Below are positions 47,830 through 56,809 of a DNA stretch of 64,000 bases, piece by piece. Every line of letters starts with the position of its first letter. The first letter of the stretch is position 1. Source of the stretch: Actinomadura barringtoniae (GTDB lineage: Bacteria > Actinomycetota > Actinomycetes > Streptosporangiales > Streptosporangiaceae). Under the pieces are notes generated by a model. The model made no database searches. It was given only the letters and a program-made list of their open reading frames with translations, and had not been told where the DNA came from. Made by a program: the position numbers and the translations under genes. Location of the stretch: NCBI RefSeq assembly GCF_017573505.1, contig NZ_JAGEOJ010000001.1:797376-861375 (forward strand), written 5' to 3'.

Positions 47830-48950
47830 CAGTTACCGCCCCCGGTGGTCCCGCCGTTCGCGCCGCCCGCGCCCAGCATCTGCCTGAGCTTGTCCAGGTC
47901 GGCCTTGGACGGCCCGGAGTTGGCGGAGGACTTGGCGTTCGGGTCCTTCGGGAACTGCATGGGGAACGGGCAGGGCCCCTGCATGATGTTCAGGCACAGC
48001 GCGTTCGTCCGCATGAAGTGACCGCCGTTGACCGCCGCGAACAGCTGCCGCAGCGTCAGCGGGAGGTTCTGCACCATCTTCTCCAGCTGGTCGACGTTCA
48101 GCTTGAACGTCTCGGCGACGTTCCCGAGATTGGTGACGATCCGGGCCAGCTGGGCGTCGTTGCCGCCGAGCACCTGGTTCAGGTTGGTCGTGACGCCCGA
48201 GACCTCGACGACCGCGTTCTCCAGCAGCTGCCGGTTGTTGGCGAACACCTTGGTGAGCTCTTCGAGGTTGTCCACGCTGGCGGCGATCTGCTTGTCGCGG
48301 ACCGCGACCGCGTCGCTGACGGTCGCGTAGTTCTTGATCATCCCGCTGATGGTCGCCTTGCGGGCGGCGAACGTCTGGAGCAGCCCGTCCAGGTTGGTGA
48401 TCATCAGGTTGATGTTCTGCTCGTTGCCGTCCAGCGCCTGGGAGAACGAGAACAGGATCTTGTTGATCTGTTCCGGGTTCAGGTTCTGGGTGATCGGGCC
48501 GAGGCTGTTGACCACGTCGCCGAGGTCGACGACCGAGCGCGTCTTCGGCACCCGGGCGTTCGCGCCGAGCTTGTTCGGGCTGGTGCCGGGCTCCAGGTAG
48601 ACGATGCGCTGGCCCATCGCGTTGCGCCAGCGGATCGCGGCGGTCGAGTCGTCGGGCACCCGCACGTCCTTGTCGATCTCCATCGACACGACCGCGCGGC
48701 CCTCCTTGACCTTGATCGACTTCACCTGGCCGACCGGGGTGCCTGCGATCTTGACGATGTCGCCCTGGAGGAGGCCGGACACGTCGTCGAAGGTCGCGGT
48801 GAGCTTGTAGCGGGAGTTGAAGCTGGTCCCGAGGATCTGCTGGCCGATGAAGAACGTCAGCGCGCCGGTCAGCAGGACGAAGACCACGAACTTGGCCGTG
48901 ACGCCGATCTGGGGGCCACGGCCCGATTTGAGGCGGCGGAAGACGCTCAT
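47829..48950 (-). CDS. mceB: MCE-family protein MceB-like
   Basis: 373 aa from ATG 48950, overlapping the mceA stop (ATGA). Anchor KFVVFVLLTGALTFFIGQQIL, MCE domain (YKLTATFDDVSGLLQGDIVKIAGTPVGQVKSIKV), helical rod, and conserved Cys pair LCLNIMQGPCPFP near the C-terminus. The tail is Gly/Asn-rich (GGANGGTTGGGN). Confidence 0.92.
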   Translation of the reverse strand: MSVFRRLKSGRGPQIGVTAKFVVFVLLTGALTFFIGQQILGTSFNSRYKLTATFDDVSGLLQGDIVKIAGTPVGQVKSIKVKEGRAVVSMEIDKDVRVPDDSTAAIRWRNAMGQRIVYLEPGTSPNKLGANARVPKTRSVVDLGDVVNSLGPITQNLNPEQINKILFSFSQALDGNEQNINLMITNLDGLLQTFAARKATISGMIKNYATVSDAVAVRDKQIAASVDNLEELTKVFANNRQLLENAVVEVSGVTTNLNQVLGGNDAQLARIVTNLGNVAETFKLNVDQLEKMVQNLPLTLRQLFAAVNGGHFMRTNALCLNIMQGPCPFPMQFPKDPNAKSSANSGPSKADLDKLRQMLGAGGANGGTTGGGN

Positions 48951-50101
48951 GGCTTGGTCCCCCTTCCCTTGGCCGGGTTCTGCGCGCCGTTCCGGCCGCC
49001 GTTCTGCGTCGCGGGCTTCTGCGCGCCGTTCTGCGTGGCGGCCTTGTTCTGGCCCGGAAGCGCCATGTCGAACGCGGTCTTCTTCGGCGGCGTCGGGCAG
49101 ATGTCGATGAACAGCTGGCACAGGTCCAGCGAGAGCGGCACCTTCACCTGGGCGAGCTGCGAGCCCTGCGGGCCCGGCACCCGGATGATCCGCGAGAGCA
49201 GGCCGAAGAAGCCGTTCAGGCCGTCGATCAGGATCGGGATGTCGTTGCGGCGGGCCGACAGCGCGTGTGCCACGTCACCGCCGTTGTCGATGATCGAGCC
49301 GATGTTCGCGCCGTGCTGGTCGGTGAAGTCACCGACCTTGTCGGCCAGGATCCCGGACTGGTCCAGCAGCTGGGAGACCTTGTCGGGCCGGCCGTTCAGC
49401 GCGGGCGACAGGTCGTTGAAGTCGCGGGTGAAGCCGACCCAGGTGTCACCCCGGCTGCCGAGCGTGCCCGACAGGTTGCTCACGTTGGCGATGAGGCCCT
49501 GGATGACCGCGCGGTCGGCGTGCGTCGCGTCGATCACCTTGCTGCCGTTGTCCACCACGCGGCGCAGCGCCGGGCCCTGGCCGTTCAGGCCCGCGCCGAA
49601 GGTGTGGACGATCGCCGCCACCTCGTCGGGGTTGATCGCCTTGGTCAGGTTGTAGGTCGGCCAGGCGGTGTCCGACAGCTCCTGCGGGTCCTTGGTCTGG
49701 GTGATCGTGCCGCCGTCGCGCAGGAACGGGCCGCCGAGCTCGTGCGCCCCCTGGTCCAGCGCCAGGTCCTTCGGGCCGAACACCGAGACCGGCTCGATCG
49801 TGGCGCTGGCGGTGTCGGACACCTTCTGGCCCTTGTCGACCCGGATCTTCACGGTGACCTTGCCGGCGTTGTCCAGCTTCACGCTCTGCACGGCGCCGAC
49901 CGTGATGCCGCGGATCTTCACGTCCGACTTGCCGGGGTCCAGGCCCTGCCCGGCCCGGCCGAACGTCGCGGTGTAGTAGGTCGAGCCCGCCACCGACGGC
50001 TGGGACCCGACCACCACGAACGTGGCGGCGGCGGCGATGACGCCGGCGCCGACCAGGCCGAAGACCGTCCGGGAGCGGCTGGACAGTGCTTCCTCGCTCA
50101 T
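48947..50101 (-). CDS. mceA: MCE-family protein MceA-like
   Basis: 384 aa. Anchor TVFGLVGAGVIAAAATFVVVG, MCE domain (YTATFGRAGQGLDPGKSDVKIRGITVGAVQSVKL), long helical region, and Cys pair LCQLFIDICP. The C-terminal tail has Ala/Gln/Asn-rich repeats (NGAQKPATQNGGRNGAQNPAKG). It is the first of six mce genes and overlaps the second permease gene by 4 bp. Confidence 0.92.
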   Translation of the reverse strand: MSEEALSSRSRTVFGLVGAGVIAAAATFVVVGSQPSVAGSTYYTATFGRAGQGLDPGKSDVKIRGITVGAVQSVKLDNAGKVTVKIRVDKGQKVSDTASATIEPVSVFGPKDLALDQGAHELGGPFLRDGGTITQTKDPQELSDTAWPTYNLTKAINPDEVAAIVHTFGAGLNGQGPALRRVVDNGSKVIDATHADRAVIQGLIANVSNLSGTLGSRGDTWVGFTRDFNDLSPALNGRPDKVSQLLDQSGILADKVGDFTDQHGANIGSIIDNGGDVAHALSARRNDIPILIDGLNGFFGLLSRIIRVPGPQGSQLAQVKVPLSLDLCQLFIDICPTPPKKTAFDMALPGQNKAATQNGAQKPATQNGGRNGAQNPAKGRGTKP

Positions 50102-50952
50102 CCGGTCAACCTCACTGTGCTGCCGTGGCCCCAGAAGATGTACGAGAGGACGAGGTTCATGAGGATCATCAGGATCGTCGACTCGCGGATCGCACGACCC
50201 GCGGCGACTCCCACGCCCACCGGGCCGCCCGCGGCATAGTAGCCGCGGTAGCAGTGGATGAACATGATGATGAACGCGAAGACCGCCACCTTGATGACGC
50301 TGTAGAACACATCAATGGGCGGTAGGTACAGGTGGAAGTAGTAGTCGTAGATGCCCGGCGACAGCCCGTAGATCTGGACGCTGATGAATCTGGTCGCCCA
50401 GAAGGCCATGAACAGCGACACCAGGTAGAGCGGCACCAGCGCGATGACGCCGGCGGCGACCCGCGTGCAGACCAGGTAGGCCAGCGAGTTGATGCCCATG
50501 ACCTCCAGGGCGTCGATCTCCTCGGAGATCCGCATCGCGCCGATCTCGGCGGTGAAGCCGGTGCCCACCTGGGCGACGAGCGCGACGCCCGCGATGATCG
50601 GGGTGACCTCGCGGACGTTGGAGTAGCTGGCCACCAGGCCCGTGAACGCCTCCGCGCCGATGCGTTCCAGTCCCGGATAGCCCTGCTGCCCGACGATGGC
50701 GCCGGTCGCCAGCGACATGGTCGCGATGACGAAGATCATGCCGCCGCCGATCACCAGCGCGCCGACACCGATCGTGATGTCGCTGACCTGCTTGGCGAGC
50801 GTCTTGCCGTACTTGCGCCGGATGATGATGTCGAAGAGCAGGTGGTACAGCACCCGGCCGAGGAAGATCGGGAGGTTGGCCGAGGCGGCGAGGCCCGCGG
50901 AACGGTCCGAGACCGCCCGGCCGAGTCTGCGTACGGGGGAAATGGCGACCAT
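50098..50952 (-). CDS. yrbEB: MlaE/YrbE-family ABC permease, second subunit
   Basis: 284 aa from ATG 50952, overlapping the stop of the first permease (ATGA). It has five or so membrane segments, an amphipathic N-terminus, and the family block EIGAMRISEEIDALEVMGINSLAYLVCTRV, which contacts the ATPase. C-terminal GGPVGVGVAAGRAIRESTILMILMN is also typical. Together with the first permease it forms the channel of the Mce lipid importer. The MceG/Mkl ATPase is not in this window. Confidence 0.93.
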   Translation of the reverse strand: MVAISPVRRLGRAVSDRSAGLAASANLPIFLGRVLYHLLFDIIIRRKYGKTLAKQVSDITIGVGALVIGGGMIFVIATMSLATGAIVGQQGYPGLERIGAEAFTGLVASYSNVREVTPIIAGVALVAQVGTGFTAEIGAMRISEEIDALEVMGINSLAYLVCTRVAAGVIALVPLYLVSLFMAFWATRFISVQIYGLSPGIYDYYFHLYLPPIDVFYSVIKVAVFAFIIMFIHCYRGYYAAGGPVGVGVAAGRAIRESTILMILMNLVLSYIFWGHGSTVRLTG

Positions 50953-51755
50953 CAAAACCTCGGGGGGAAGAGGACCTGGTAGATCGTGGTCAGGATGTAG
51001 TTCGTGGCGAAGACCACGATCGAGGTGACCACCACCGCCTGGTTGACCGCGCGCCCGACACCGACCGGCCCGTAGTCGCAGTTCATGCCCATGTAGCAGG
51101 CGACCGCGGCGGCGATGAAGCCGAACACCCAGGCCTTGAAGATCGTGATGACCAGGTCGGAGAACTGCAGCAGGGTGGTGGCGCCGTCGAAGAACGCGCC
51201 GGGGCTGACGCCCTGCTGGATGACGTTGAAGTAATAGCCCCCCATGACGCCGGCGAGGATCACCACCGAACAGAGCAGGGCCGAAACGGTGCTCGCCGCC
51301 CAGAGCCTGGGGGTGACCAGGCGGTGGACGGGGTTGATGCCCATGACCTCCATGGCCGAGAGCTCGTCGCGGATGTTGCGCGCTCCCATGTCGGAGGTGA
51401 TGGCCGAGCCGCCGACGCCGGACACCAGCAGCGCGGCCGCGAGCGGCGCGACCTGCTGGACCATCGCGGCGACCAGCAGGGCCCCGGTTCCCGAGGCGGC
51501 GCCGAGCTGCCGGGCGATGTCGCCCACCTGCAGCGAGATGGTGGCGCCCAGCGGCACCGCGATGAGCATGACCGGCACGCTCGTGACGCGGGCGAGGAAC
51601 CAGCATTGCTCGATGAACTCGCCCCACCACTGGCGCACGTCCCAGGTGCGGCGCAAACCCTCCAGGAGGGTCACGCACAGCAGGCCTGTCTCGTCGAGCA
51701 TGCGCTCGAACCGTCTGCGGGCCAGGGCAGGAGCCTTGTTCAGGCTCATCGTCAT
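50952..51755 (-). CDS. yrbEA: MlaE/YrbE-family ABC permease, first subunit
   Basis: 267 aa from ATG 51755. Membrane segments include VTSVPVMLIAVPLGATISL and ALLVAAMVQQVAPLAAALLVSG; the signature ITSDMGARNIRDELSAMEVMGINPVHRLVTPRLWA is the conserved coupling block. C-terminal YGPVGVGRAVNQAVVVTSIVVF is typical of YrbE. It heads the mce operon. Its start codon overlaps the stop of a 13-codon leader ORF (TGATG). Confidence 0.93.
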   Translation of the reverse strand: MTMSLNKAPALARRRFERMLDETGLLCVTLLEGLRRTWDVRQWWGEFIEQCWFLARVTSVPVMLIAVPLGATISLQVGDIARQLGAASGTGALLVAAMVQQVAPLAAALLVSGVGGSAITSDMGARNIRDELSAMEVMGINPVHRLVTPRLWAASTVSALLCSVVILAGVMGGYYFNVIQQGVSPGAFFDGATTLLQFSDLVITIFKAWVFGFIAAAVACYMGMNCDYGPVGVGRAVNQAVVVTSIVVFATNYILTTIYQVLFPPRF

Positions 51756-51796
51756 CAGGCGGGACCCTCCCCAGCGGGGGTGGCGTGAAGGGTCAT
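51755..51796 (-). CDS. 13-aa leader peptide ORF of the mce operon
   Basis: ATG 51796 follows an excellent GAAGGAGG ribosome site. The peptide is MTLHATPAGEGPA and its TGA overlaps the yrbEA ATG as TGATG. The yrbEA start itself lacks a comparable site, so translation probably enters through this short ORF. A small CCCC-AGC-GGGG hairpin lies within it. Its role as a translational leader is inferred. Confidence 0.5.
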   Translation of the reverse strand: MTLHATPAGEGPA

Positions 51797-51965
51797 TCCA
51801 GCCTCCTTCTGTCTCGGACGTCGGCGCCCATCCGATAGATCACTGGCGACACGCTCATCGTTGGACAACAACACTGGCACCGCCTGTGATCTGGAGCACT
51901 CTATTGGAAGAAGGTCTAAGAAGCGAGTACTTACATCCTGATTTGTCCGAAGCTACGATCAGCCG

Positions 51966-52478
51966 GTGCAAATCGAGACGCAAGGAAGCGTTGATCCGCT
52001 GGTCACCGGCATCCGGGACCGCTGGGACGGGCAGAGACTGCCCGGAGAACCCTGGGCGTTCATGGCCATCTGCTCGGTCGGACGGCTCAACCAGTACGTG
52101 AAGAAGGCCCTGGACACCGAGCTGAAAGAGCACGGTCTGAGCCGTACCGGCTATTTCCTTCTGACGACGCTCGCGCTCACCACGAACGGGCGTGCCCGGC
52201 TGAGCACGCTCGGCCGGATCCTCATCATGCACCCGACGACGGTGAAGCTGACGGTCGACCAGCTCGAGGCCGCCGGTCTGGTCACGCGGACCCCTCATCC
52301 ACGCGACCGGCGGGCGACGCTGGTCGCCATCACCGAGGAGGGAACGCAGCGGGCGGGCGCGGTGAACGAGTCGCTGGAGGCACCCGAAGGAGCGCTCGCG
52401 GCGCTGGGCGGACTGCACGAGGACCTGTTCTCGGCGCTCCAACCGGCACGGCTTGCCATCGGCGACCTGGAGCTCTAG
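51966..52478 (+). CDS. MarR family transcriptional regulator (likely mce regulator)
   Basis: 170 aa from GTG 51966 (VQIETQGSVDPLVTGI). Helix-turn-helix and wing: LSTLGRILIMHPTTVKLTVDQLEAAGLVTRTPHPRDRRATLVAIT. It is divergent from the mce operon with 169 bp between the gene and the leader ORF, the typical place for the local regulator. No clean palindrome was found in that gap, so the target is inferred from position only. Confidence 0.88.
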   Translation: MQIETQGSVDPLVTGIRDRWDGQRLPGEPWAFMAICSVGRLNQYVKKALDTELKEHGLSRTGYFLLTTLALTTNGRARLSTLGRILIMHPTTVKLTVDQLEAAGLVTRTPHPRDRRATLVAITEEGTQRAGAVNESLEAPEGALAALGGLHEDLFSALQPARLAIGDLEL

Positions 52479-52571
52479 AAAGTCCCCGGTGATCGTGAAC
52501 CGAGCGTGAAGACGCGTGCGTACCTGGTCATCGAAGGCGAAACCACTCCGGCGATAAGGCAATCTACTTCC

Positions 52572-53429
52572 ATGCCTCAGAGTCCCGGCACGCGCAGACG
52601 ATCCTCGGCGCCCCGTTCGAAACAGCGGTCCCAGCAAGGCCGCGGCGGCGGGCGGCGGCGGGAGCCACGGCGCGAATCGCTCCCCCGCGGCACCCATGAG
52701 ACCCCCGGCTACCTGGACTCGGACGAGCATTCGCTGCCGCCTCTCCCGGCCGAGCCGAAGGGCCCCGGGATGGCGAGGCGGGCCCTCACCAACAACGTCA
52801 CGATCACGCTCGTGGCGGCGCTGGCGCTCGCCGGCGGCGTGGTGTTCCTGGACTTCGAGGGCATCGGATCCAAGCTGGGGCTGGGTTCGGACAAGCCCCC
52901 GGTGGGGGTCCCGTCGGACGTGTCGGCGAACGACATGCTCGCCATGGCGCAGAGCTCCGACATGGACCCCATCGCCGCCGACGCGGTCGCGGCCGCCAAG
53001 AAGCGGGCGTACGAGAAGGAGCAGAAGGAGCTCAAGGCCCTCAAGGAGAAGGCCAAGCGCGACGCCAAGGCCAGGGCCAAGCTGAAGGCCGAGCAGGAGC
53101 GCGAGCGGCTGGCCAAGATGAACCCCAGCTCCGCCCAGAACCAGGCGTACGGCAAGAAGATGAGCGCGGCCAAGGGCTGGGGCGACTGCTGGCCGTCGCT
53201 GAAGACCCTCTGGGAGCACGAGAGCGGCTGGAACGAGCGGGCCACCAACCCCTCCAGCGGCGCGTACGGCATCCCGCAGGCGCTGCCCGGCTCCAAGCTG
53301 GCCAGCGAGGGCGCCGACTGGCGCACCAGCTCCCCCACTCAGATCGCCTGGGGACTCGGCTACATCAAGGCCCGCTACAAGGACCCCTGCGGCGCTTGGT
53401 CCTGGTGGCAGGCGCACAACTGGTACTAA
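52572..53429 (+). CDS. Membrane-anchored lytic-transglycosylase-like protein
   Basis: 285 aa from ATG 52572 (MPQSPGTRRRSS); GTG 52506 is an alternative. A strongly basic cytoplasmic region is followed by a membrane helix (VTITLVAALALAGGVVFLDF), a long Lys/Glu/Ala coiled coil (EKEQKELKALKEKAKRD), and a C-terminal transglycosylase-like domain. The probable catalytic Glu is in LWEHESGWN, followed by ATNPSSGAYGIPQALPGSK and the paired-Cys WGDC...PCGAWSWWQAHNWY. This domain is common in actinomycete peptidoglycan hydrolases. Confidence 0.88.
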   Translation: MPQSPGTRRRSSAPRSKQRSQQGRGGGRRREPRRESLPRGTHETPGYLDSDEHSLPPLPAEPKGPGMARRALTNNVTITLVAALALAGGVVFLDFEGIGSKLGLGSDKPPVGVPSDVSANDMLAMAQSSDMDPIAADAVAAAKKRAYEKEQKELKALKEKAKRDAKARAKLKAEQERERLAKMNPSSAQNQAYGKKMSAAKGWGDCWPSLKTLWEHESGWNERATNPSSGAYGIPQALPGSKLASEGADWRTSSPTQIAWGLGYIKARYKDPCGAWSWWQAHNWY

Positions 53430-53474
53430 TCCGCAGACCAGCGCGTTCAACGAGATCGCGCGGCGTGCCACCAT

Positions 53475-54113
53475 GTGAAGATGCGGACCAGCAAGGCGCG
53501 CCAGGCGAACGGCACGGAGGGCGGCGCGAACCTCGGGCGGCAGTGGGCCCGGGCCGACGCCACCCGGCAGGCGCTGCTGACGGCGGCCCAGGAGGTCTTC
53601 GCCGACCGCGGGTTCGGCGACGCGGGCATCGCCGAGATCGTCGAACGCTCCGGGATAAGCGTCGGCAGCCTCTACCACCACTACGGCGGCAAGGCGGGCC
53701 TCTACCTGGCGCTGTGGGAGGAGCTCACCAGCGAGCAGGAGGAGAGCGCGGCGAGCGCGGTCGCGGCGGCGCGCAAGGCGGGCGAGACCGACCCGATCGC
53801 GCTGTTCATCGCCGGTGCCCGTGCCTACCTGGAGGTCTGCTGGGAGGAACGCGAGGCGGCCCGGCTCTTCCACGGCGGCGAGGGGCCGTCCGGCTTCTCG
53901 CTGATGCGCCGCAGCCGCGCGCAGAAGTGGATCGGCCAGAACACCAAGCTGCTGAGCGGGCACGGCGGCGACCGGGCCACACAGGTGCTGAGCCTGGTCC
54001 TCACGACCGTCATCGGGGAGGGCGGCCGGGAGATCGCGCTGGCCGACGACGAAGCGGAGGCGACTGAAATCATCGATGAGGTTTGCCGTATTCTCATTCG
54101 ATTGGCCCGCTGA
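53475..54113 (+). CDS. TetR family transcriptional regulator
   Basis: 212 aa from GTG 53475 or 210 aa from ATG 53481. DNA-binding part: ALLTAAQEVFADRGFGDAGIAEIVERSGISVGSLYHHYGGKAGLY, a standard TetR helix-turn-helix. The C-terminal ligand domain is not assignable. The downstream gene is a second TetR regulator, 186 bp away. Confidence 0.92.
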   Translation: MKMRTSKARQANGTEGGANLGRQWARADATRQALLTAAQEVFADRGFGDAGIAEIVERSGISVGSLYHHYGGKAGLYLALWEELTSEQEESAASAVAAARKAGETDPIALFIAGARAYLEVCWEEREAARLFHGGEGPSGFSLMRRSRAQKWIGQNTKLLSGHGGDRATQVLSLVLTTVIGEGGREIALADDEAEATEIIDEVCRILIRLAR

Positions 54114-54223
54114 GGGTGTTGATGGGCGCGGAGTGAAACTAGGCCGCTACTCTGACCCTCAGATCACCCGCCGCTGACTGATCGCCTGACGCAGGACCGA
54201 CGCACGAACCGACGCAGATCACC

Positions 54224-54271
54224 CCCCGCACGATCCAACCCCCGCACGATCCAACCCCCGCACGATCCACC
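54224..54271. repeat. Three 16-bp tandem repeats CCCCGCACGATCCAAC
   Basis: Three adjacent units, the last ending ACC rather than AAC, located 29 bp upstream of the second TetR gene. Confidence 0.9.
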
Positions 54272-54299
54272 GGACGCACAACGGAGACTCCCCGCTCCC

Positions 54300-54947
54300 A
54301 TGCCGACCTCCACCTGGTTCCGCCTCAACGTCGCCAAGCGCGAGCGCGTGCTCGTGGTGGCGATGCGCGAGTTCGGAGATCACGGCTACTCGACCGGAAG
54401 CCTGAACACCATCGCCCGCGAGGCCGGGATCGCCAAGGGCTCGCTGTTCCAGTACTTCAGCGACAAGCTGGAGTTCTTCGCGTTCGTCTGCGACGAGGCC
54501 TCCCGCCGGATCCGCGAGGAGATGGAGCGGCGGATCGCCCTGCTGGACTTCGAGCAGACCTTCGACGGCTGGCTGTTCGACGTGCTGTGCGAGTGGACCG
54601 AGTACATGGCCGACCATCCGCTGGAACGCGCCGTCACCGCCGCCACCAACTTCGAGCTCGACAACAGCGTCCGGTCGGTCGTGCGCGACACCGCCAACCA
54701 GCACTACCTGCAGGTCATCCATCCGACGCTCCAGCTGTGGCAGGAACGCGGCGAGATCCGGGCCGACGCCGACCTGGACGTGCTGGCCACGCTGATGCTG
54801 ATGGCGCTCCCCTATCTCGCGCTGTCGCCGTACTACGACGGGCTCGACCCTGTGCTGGACCTGCGCGGCCGTACGCCCGCCGAGCAGCGGCCGGTGATAC
54901 GGCAGCTCATCGCGGGCATCAAACCGCTCTTCGCGCCTCTCAAATAA
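54300..54947 (+). CDS. TetR family transcriptional regulator
   Basis: 215 aa. The helix-turn-helix is VLVVAMREFGDHGYSTGSLNTIAREAGIAKGSLFQYFSDKLEFF. The long C-terminal domain (residues ~60-215) contains LLDFEQTFDGWLFDVLCEW and ends IKPLFAPLK. A hairpin AAGGCCC-N9-GGGCCTT follows 45 bp downstream as probable terminator. It may regulate the adjacent ABC importer, but no operator was identified. Confidence 0.92.
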   Translation: MPTSTWFRLNVAKRERVLVVAMREFGDHGYSTGSLNTIAREAGIAKGSLFQYFSDKLEFFAFVCDEASRRIREEMERRIALLDFEQTFDGWLFDVLCEWTEYMADHPLERAVTAATNFELDNSVRSVVRDTANQHYLQVIHPTLQLWQERGEIRADADLDVLATLMLMALPYLALSPYYDGLDPVLDLRGRTPAEQRPVIRQLIAGIKPLFAPLK

Positions 54948-54992
54948 CACTCCCTTTGAAACAAAGGTGCGCAGGCGGTCGGAATAGTGGTC

Positions 54993-55015
54993 AAGGCCCG
55001 CGCGAATAGGGCCTT
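54993..55015 (+). terminator. Hairpin terminator AAGGCCC-N9-GGGCCTT
   Basis: Seven-base stem followed by TCTGT, between the TetR gene and the ABC importer operon. Confidence 0.65.
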
Positions 55016-55049
55016 TCTGTGTGGATCATTCCGGGGTTACAGTCCGTGC

Positions 55050-56024
55050 ATGCGGGTCCATCGTTCCCTTGCAGCTTCGCTCGCCGTGTCGATGGCGCTG
55101 GTCGCCGGCGCCTCCTGCGGCGGGTCCGACAAGAAGTCCACCGGGCCGAACGGTCTTGAGAAGTCCCAGCTCACCGTGGGTGTCATCCCGATCCCCGACT
55201 CGGCGCCCGTCGCGATCGCCAGCGCGCAGGGCTTCTTCAAGGCCGAGGGGCTCACCGTCAAGCTCGAGACGATCCAGGGCGGCGCGCCCGCCATGCAGAA
55301 ACTGCTGGGCGGCGGCCTTGACGTCACTCTGACCAATTATGTGTCGCTCTTCCTGGCCCGTTCCAGAGGCAACAAACTGGAGATCGTCGCGAACGCGGCG
55401 CAGGCCAGGCCACATCTGTACGACCTCATGGTCACCAAGACGTCCGCGCTGAAGACGCCCGCCGACCTCAAGGGCAAGCGGATCGCCGTCAACACCCTGA
55501 AGAACGTCGGTGAACTGTCGGTGGTCTCCACGCTGAAGGCGCAGGGTGTGGACCCGAAGGACGTGAAGTTCGTCGAGTACCCGTTCCCCAACATGGCGCA
55601 GGCGGTGCAGAAGGGCGACGTCGACGCGGCCTGGATGACCGAGCCGTTCATCACGGCCGGGACGGCCAAGCTCGGCATGCGGTCCATCGGCGACACCATG
55701 ACCGGCGCGACCGCGAACCTGCCGATCGCGGGCTGGGCGGTCTCGGACAAGTTCGCCAAGGCCGACCCCAAGACGGTCGCGGCGTTCCAGCGCGCCGTCG
55801 GCAAGGCGCAGCGGATCGCGGCGAGCGATCCGACCTCCGTGCAGAAGATCATGCCGACGTACGCGCCGATCGACGCGGCGACGGTGAAGGCGATCACGCT
55901 GCCCGTCTACCCGACGACCGTCGATCCCGCGGTGATCCAGCGCGTCCCCGACCTGATGCTGCAGTACGGCTACCTGAAGGAGAAGGCCGACGCCAAGGCC
56001 GCCATCGCCGGAACGGGCGGATGA
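55050..56024 (+). CDS. SsuA/NMT1-type ABC substrate-binding lipoprotein
   Basis: 324 aa from ATG 55050 (MRVHRSLAASLAVSMALVAGASC), ending its signal in a lipobox LVAGASC. The binding domain has LTVGVIPIPDSAPVAIASAQGFFKAEGLTVKLE, GGAPAMQKLLGGGLDVTLTNYVSL and DLKGKRIAVNTLKN, the order of nitrate/sulfonate/NMT1-like binding proteins. Ligand could be a sulfonate, pyrimidine precursor or aromatic acid. Its stop overlaps the first permease (ATGA). Confidence 0.92.
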   Translation: MRVHRSLAASLAVSMALVAGASCGGSDKKSTGPNGLEKSQLTVGVIPIPDSAPVAIASAQGFFKAEGLTVKLETIQGGAPAMQKLLGGGLDVTLTNYVSLFLARSRGNKLEIVANAAQARPHLYDLMVTKTSALKTPADLKGKRIAVNTLKNVGELSVVSTLKAQGVDPKDVKFVEYPFPNMAQAVQKGDVDAAWMTEPFITAGTAKLGMRSIGDTMTGATANLPIAGWAVSDKFAKADPKTVAAFQRAVGKAQRIAASDPTSVQKIMPTYAPIDAATVKAITLPVYPTTVDPAVIQRVPDLMLQYGYLKEKADAKAAIAGTGG

Positions 56025-56809
56025 CCACCTCGCGCGCCGACCTGCTTCGCGGCACGGTCGGCGTCGCGGTGTTCCTCGGCCTCGCCGAGGTCGCCGGCCG
56101 GGCCGGGCTGGTGGACGCCAAGGTGCTGCCGCCGGTGTCGGCGGTGCTGGAACGTGCCGGGCGGCTCGCGGCCGACGGTGGCTTCCGCGCGGATGTCGCC
56201 GCGACCCTCACCGCCTGGGCGTACGGGCTGCTGTTGACGGTGGCGATCGGGGTCCCGGCCGGGCTACTGATCGGCTCGGTGCCGGGGGTGGCGACGGCGG
56301 CGCGGCCGTTCATCGAGTTCCTGCGGCCGATCCCGTCGGTGGCGGTGATCCCGCTGGCGCTGCTGATCTTCCCGGACGCGCTGGACATGAAGCTGGCGGT
56401 GATCGTGTTCGGCGCGGTCTGGCCGGTGCTGATCAACACGGTGTACGGGCTGGGCGAGGTGGACCCGCTGGCCAAGGACACGCTGCGCGGCTTCGGGTTC
56501 GGCCGGCTGAGCGTGCTGCTGCGGGTGTCGCTGCCGAGCACCGCGCCGTTCATCGCGACCGGCGTGCGGCTGGCCTTGGCGATCGCGCTCATCCTGGCGA
56601 TCAGCGCCGAGCTCATGGGCGGCGGCGTCGCGGGCATCGGCACGTTCGTCATCAAGGCGGGCGCCAGCGTCGAGGGCGTGGAGATGATCATCGCGGCGAC
56701 GGTGTGGGCGGGGGCGTTCGGGGTGGCGTTCAACGAGCTGTTCGGGCTGGCCGAGCGGAGGGCGTTCCGCTGGCATGTGGCCCGTACCGCGGAGGCGGGT
56801 GCCGCGTGA
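56021..56809 (+). CDS. SsuC/TauC-like ABC permease 1
   Basis: 262 aa, overlapping the binding protein by 4 bp. About six membrane segments, with the permease motif block EVDPLAKDTLRGFGFGRLSVLLRVSLPSTAPFIATGVRLALAIALILAISAELMGG in pieces, the EAA-loop that contacts the ATPase. It should pair with the second permease as a heterodimer. Confidence 0.92.
   Translation: MTTSRADLLRGTVGVAVFLGLAEVAGRAGLVDAKVLPPVSAVLERAGRLAADGGFRADVAATLTAWAYGLLLTVAIGVPAGLLIGSVPGVATAARPFIEFLRPIPSVAVIPLALLIFPDALDMKLAVIVFGAVWPVLINTVYGLGEVDPLAKDTLRGFGFGRLSVLLRVSLPSTAPFIATGVRLALAIALILAISAELMGGGVAGIGTFVIKAGASVEGVEMIIAATVWAGAFGVAFNELFGLAERRAFRWHVARTAEAGAA

Noticed and set aside
50098..51678. A 526-aa fusion-like permease frame
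   Set aside because: The N-terminal half is an off-frame reading of yrbEA. The real yrbEB starts at ATG 50952 with an ATGA overlap.
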